Source of the DNA: Pseudomonas capeferrum
Lineage (GTDB): Bacteria > Pseudomonadota > Gammaproteobacteria > Pseudomonadales > Pseudomonadaceae
Reading direction: 5' to 3'
Length of the DNA stretch: 64,000 nucleotides
Assembly (NCBI RefSeq): GCF_013523055.1
Contig: NZ_JAAMQM010000011.1
Coordinates: 62,001-126,000 of the forward strand
The notes under the pieces were generated by a model. The model was not told where the DNA came from. It ran no database searches and was given only the letters and a program-made list of their open reading frames with translations. The position numbers and the translations under genes are program-made. Position 1 is the stretch's first letter, and every line of letters begins with the position of its first letter. Positions 61,472-64,000 of this stretch are shown here, piece by piece.

Positions 61472-62723
61472 CGCTCAAGATACCGTGCACCACCCCTGCC
61501 AGCAGCAAGGCCGGCAGGGTCGCCCCCAGCTCCGGCGCCTGGCTGGCCAGCAGATGGTAAGCCGCGACGCCTACGCCCCATGCCAGTACAGCCCCCCAAT
61601 GCACGCCCTTGACCACCGTCGGCGGTTGTCGACGGCGGATGACGAAGTGGTCCATCAGCACCACACCGAACAGGGGCGCGAAGACCGAGCCGATCAGCAG
61701 CAGGAAGTTCTGGTACTGCGCCAATGGCGCCAGGCAGGCGATCAGCGTGCACAATGCGCCGATGGCAAAGGCCAGGTGCTCGACCTTCACTGGCACCAGC
61801 ATGCCGGTGGAAACCGCCGCCGAATGGATATCGGCAAAGGCGTTCTCCGACTCGTCGAGCAGGATCAACAGCAAGGGAATACCGAGGCCCGCGCCCGCCA
61901 GGGCAAGCAGCAGGGCGTTGACTTCGCCGCTGGGCGCGAAAGCCAGGGTGTAGGCGACGCCCAGGCTCATCAACCAGCAGTTGCCGATGAAGAACCCCAG
62001 CGCGGTGCCGCCGAAGACGCGGCTGGCGCGCTGGCCGAAGCGCGAGTAGTCGGCGATCAGCGGCAACCAGGACAGCGGCATGGCGATCGCGATGTCGAAG
62101 CCCAGCGCCAGTGACAACGAACCGTCGCCAGGCCGCGCCCAGAGCGCCGCGAGATCGACCTTGGCGTACAGGTTCCAGGTCAGCCACAGACAGGCGCCGA
62201 GGAGCAGCCAGATACCCCATTTGCGCAAGACCTTGCGCACGAACGCCAGCGGCCCGCTGACCGCGAGCAAGGTCGCCAGCGCACCGAAGCACAGCGTCCA
62301 GAGCAGCGGGCTGGTCCAGACGCTATCGTCGCCAAACGCGCGCGCCCCGAGCAGGCTGGCGGCATCGCGCATGACGATGAGCTCGAACGAACCCCAGCCG
62401 ATCAGTTGCAGCAGATTGCATAACGCCGGCAGGCGCGCGCCATGTCCGCCCAGGGTCAGGCGCAGCGTGGCCATGGCCGACAGACCGGTATCACTGCCGG
62501 TCACCCCGACCGCCGCCAGTAACAGGACGCCGACCGCGGTACCCATGAAGATCGCCAGCAGACCCTGGGCAAGCCCCAGGCCCGGCGCCAGCAACGCGCC
62601 GACCTGCAAGACCATGAGGCCGATGCCGAGCGAGAACCAGAGAGCGAACAGGTCGCGCGCGCCGAACAGGCGCTGCTTGGCGGGAATAGGGTGATCGGGG
62701 GAAAAGTGGCTGGGTGTGGTCAC
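61440..62723 (-). CDS. cytX: Putative hydroxymethylpyrimidine transporter CytX (NCS1 family)
   Basis: 427 residues, about 12 membrane helices. NCS1 features: LFGARDLFALWFSLGIGLMV at the first helix, PLSWLPLIADYSRFGQRASR (about 210-230). Downstream of thiC on the same strand, where CytX-type genes are found and are usually thiamin-regulated; substrate HMP is inferred from that context. It overlaps the opposite-strand lipoprotein gene at the 3' end by 32 bp. Confidence 0.85.
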   Translation of the reverse strand: MTTPSHFSPDHPIPAKQRLFGARDLFALWFSLGIGLMVLQVGALLAPGLGLAQGLLAIFMGTAVGVLLLAAVGVTGSDTGLSAMATLRLTLGGHGARLPALCNLLQLIGWGSFELIVMRDAASLLGARAFGDDSVWTSPLLWTLCFGALATLLAVSGPLAFVRKVLRKWGIWLLLGACLWLTWNLYAKVDLAALWARPGDGSLSLALGFDIAIAMPLSWLPLIADYSRFGQRASRVFGGTALGFFIGNCWLMSLGVAYTLAFAPSGEVNALLLALAGAGLGIPLLLILLDESENAFADIHSAAVSTGMLVPVKVEHLAFAIGALCTLIACLAPLAQYQNFLLLIGSVFAPLFGVVLMDHFVIRRRQPPTVVKGVHWGAVLAWGVGVAAYHLLASQAPELGATLPALLLAGVVHGILSVSRGRGTARA

Positions 62724-62776
62724 GTTGTCGAGCTCGGTAGAGAAACATTATTGGAATCGACTGCGGGACAAGCTGC

Positions 62777-63234
62777 AATGCCAGCCAGTCAAGGGACAAC
62801 ATTCGATTTCATATGCTGAGGCTTAGCTGTTGGCTTCTGATCTTCTGTGAAGCTGCTGGCCTCATCGCGGGACAAGCCCGCTCGCCACCGGTGCAAGCTG
62901 CAAGCTGCAAGCTGCAAGCTGCAAAGTGCAAGCTGCAAGCTGCAAGCTGCAAGCTGCAAGCTGCAAGCTGCAAGCTGCAAGCTGCAAAGTGCAAAGTGCA
63001 AAGTGCAAAGTGCAAAGTGCAAAGTGCAAAGTGCAAAGTGCAAGGTGCAAGGTGCAAGGTGCAAGGTGCAAGGTGCAAGGTGCAAGGTGCAAGGTGCAAG
63101 GTGCAGCTAGGCACATTCCCAGTGGCGAGCGGGCTTGTCCCGCGATGAGGCCGGCAGCCTCACAGAACATTTGGAAACTGAAAGATGAGCTCCAGAATTC
63201 GAAATCGCATGCTGTCCCTGAGCTAACTGGCATC
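62777..63234. repeat. Long palindromic element with REP pair, copy E, carrying a heptanucleotide array
   Basis: 458 bp in the 599-bp gap between thiC and cytX; about 248 bp without the array. Left end AATGCCAGCCAGTCAAGGGA is mirrored by right end TGTCCCTGAGCTAACTGGCA. Inner REP arms lie at about 62863-62890 and 63119-63147. No gene lies in this gap. The only plausible regulatory room for cytX is 62724-62776 or read-through from thiC. Confidence 0.82.
62892..63101. repeat. Heptanucleotide tandem array, 30 units
   Basis: Exactly 30 units of TGCAAGC/TGCAAAG/TGCAAGG without indels: 4 TGCAAGC, 1 TGCAAAG, 8 TGCAAGC, 8 TGCAAAG, 9 TGCAAGG. Variants differ only in the last two bases and sit in blocks, the mark of stepwise slippage. 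It occupies the apex of palindromic element copy E. Confidence 0.95.
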
Positions 63235-63322
63235 GGGCAAACCGCCCCCATGAAGTCGAATGGTTCCATGGAGAGAGGCTTGCCGGAATGCCGGACACCC
63301 GCGAGGGTGCCGCCAGGTTCGA

Positions 63323-64000
<678 letters not shown>

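Noticed and set aside
62813..63148. Open frames of CKLQAAS- or LHLAPCT-type repeats through the heptanucleotide array
   Set aside because: A 7-bp repeat without stop codons is open in several frames on both strands. No start with a ribosome site and no homologous context was seen.

Overview
The window is a piece of a Pseudomonas chromosome, most likely from the P. putida group. The evidence is gene order and protein content: rpsF-rpsR-(DUF2232)-rplI-dnaB, tsaE-amiB-mutL-miaA-hfq-hflX-hflK-hflC-hisZ-purA, orn/rsgA/motAB, rhdA-psd/serB, nudF-yqiB-cpdA-yqiA-parE-parC, and REP elements of the P. putida kind. DNA is GC-rich, and most long open frames antisense to these genes are shadows. The taxonomic call rests on recognition, not on a database search.

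Layout. 0-5.7 kb is a catabolic block: a truncated 2-hydroxyacid dehydrogenase, a LysR regulator, a glucarate dehydratase with an MFS sugar-acid permease, and a divergent GntR/FadR-type regulator with two near-identical operator-like palindromes. 5.9-8.2 kb is the radical-SAM protein YgiQ. 8.4-11.7 kb is an AT-richer accessory island: a 32-codon peptide gene, a perfect stem-loop, a stand-alone YcaO gene and an ABC exporter overlapping it by 14 bp. This is the best candidate for an undescribed system, a minimal RiPP-type peptide modification and export cassette. 11.8-19.0 kb is the replication/ribosome block (dnaB, rplI, DUF2232, rpsR, rpsF, rlmB, rnr), followed by two identical tRNA-Leu(CAG) genes. 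19.8-25.1 kb holds a ferric-iron type ABC binding protein and permease without an ATPase, a DUF2867 protein and a chemoreceptor.

25.3-37.5 kb is a long minus-strand housekeeping run from nnrD to purA (NAD(P)HX repair, tRNA modification, cell-wall amidase, mismatch repair, Hfq, HflX, HflKC, HisZ, PurA). 37.6-46.9 kb holds queG, a UPF0126 membrane protein, orn, rsgA, the flagellar stator motAB, an HDOD protein, rhdA and psd. 47.9-60.4 kb holds serB, an AhpA-like membrane protein, a PqiC-like lipoprotein, topoisomerase IV (parC/parE, with a retropepsin-like and a phytase/esterase-like gene between them), YqiA, CpdA, a DUF1249 protein and NudF. 60.7-64 kb has a DUF3298 lipoprotein, the HMP transporter CytX and the 3' part of thiC.

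Non-coding DNA is unusually structured. A family of about 220-250 bp long palindromes with a REP pair at the apex occurs four times, mostly between convergent genes. In one copy the apex contains a 30-unit heptanucleotide array. Elsewhere a REP-containing 74-bp unit is tandemly amplified, and a separate 166-bp imperfect palindrome lies between nudF and the DUF3298 gene.
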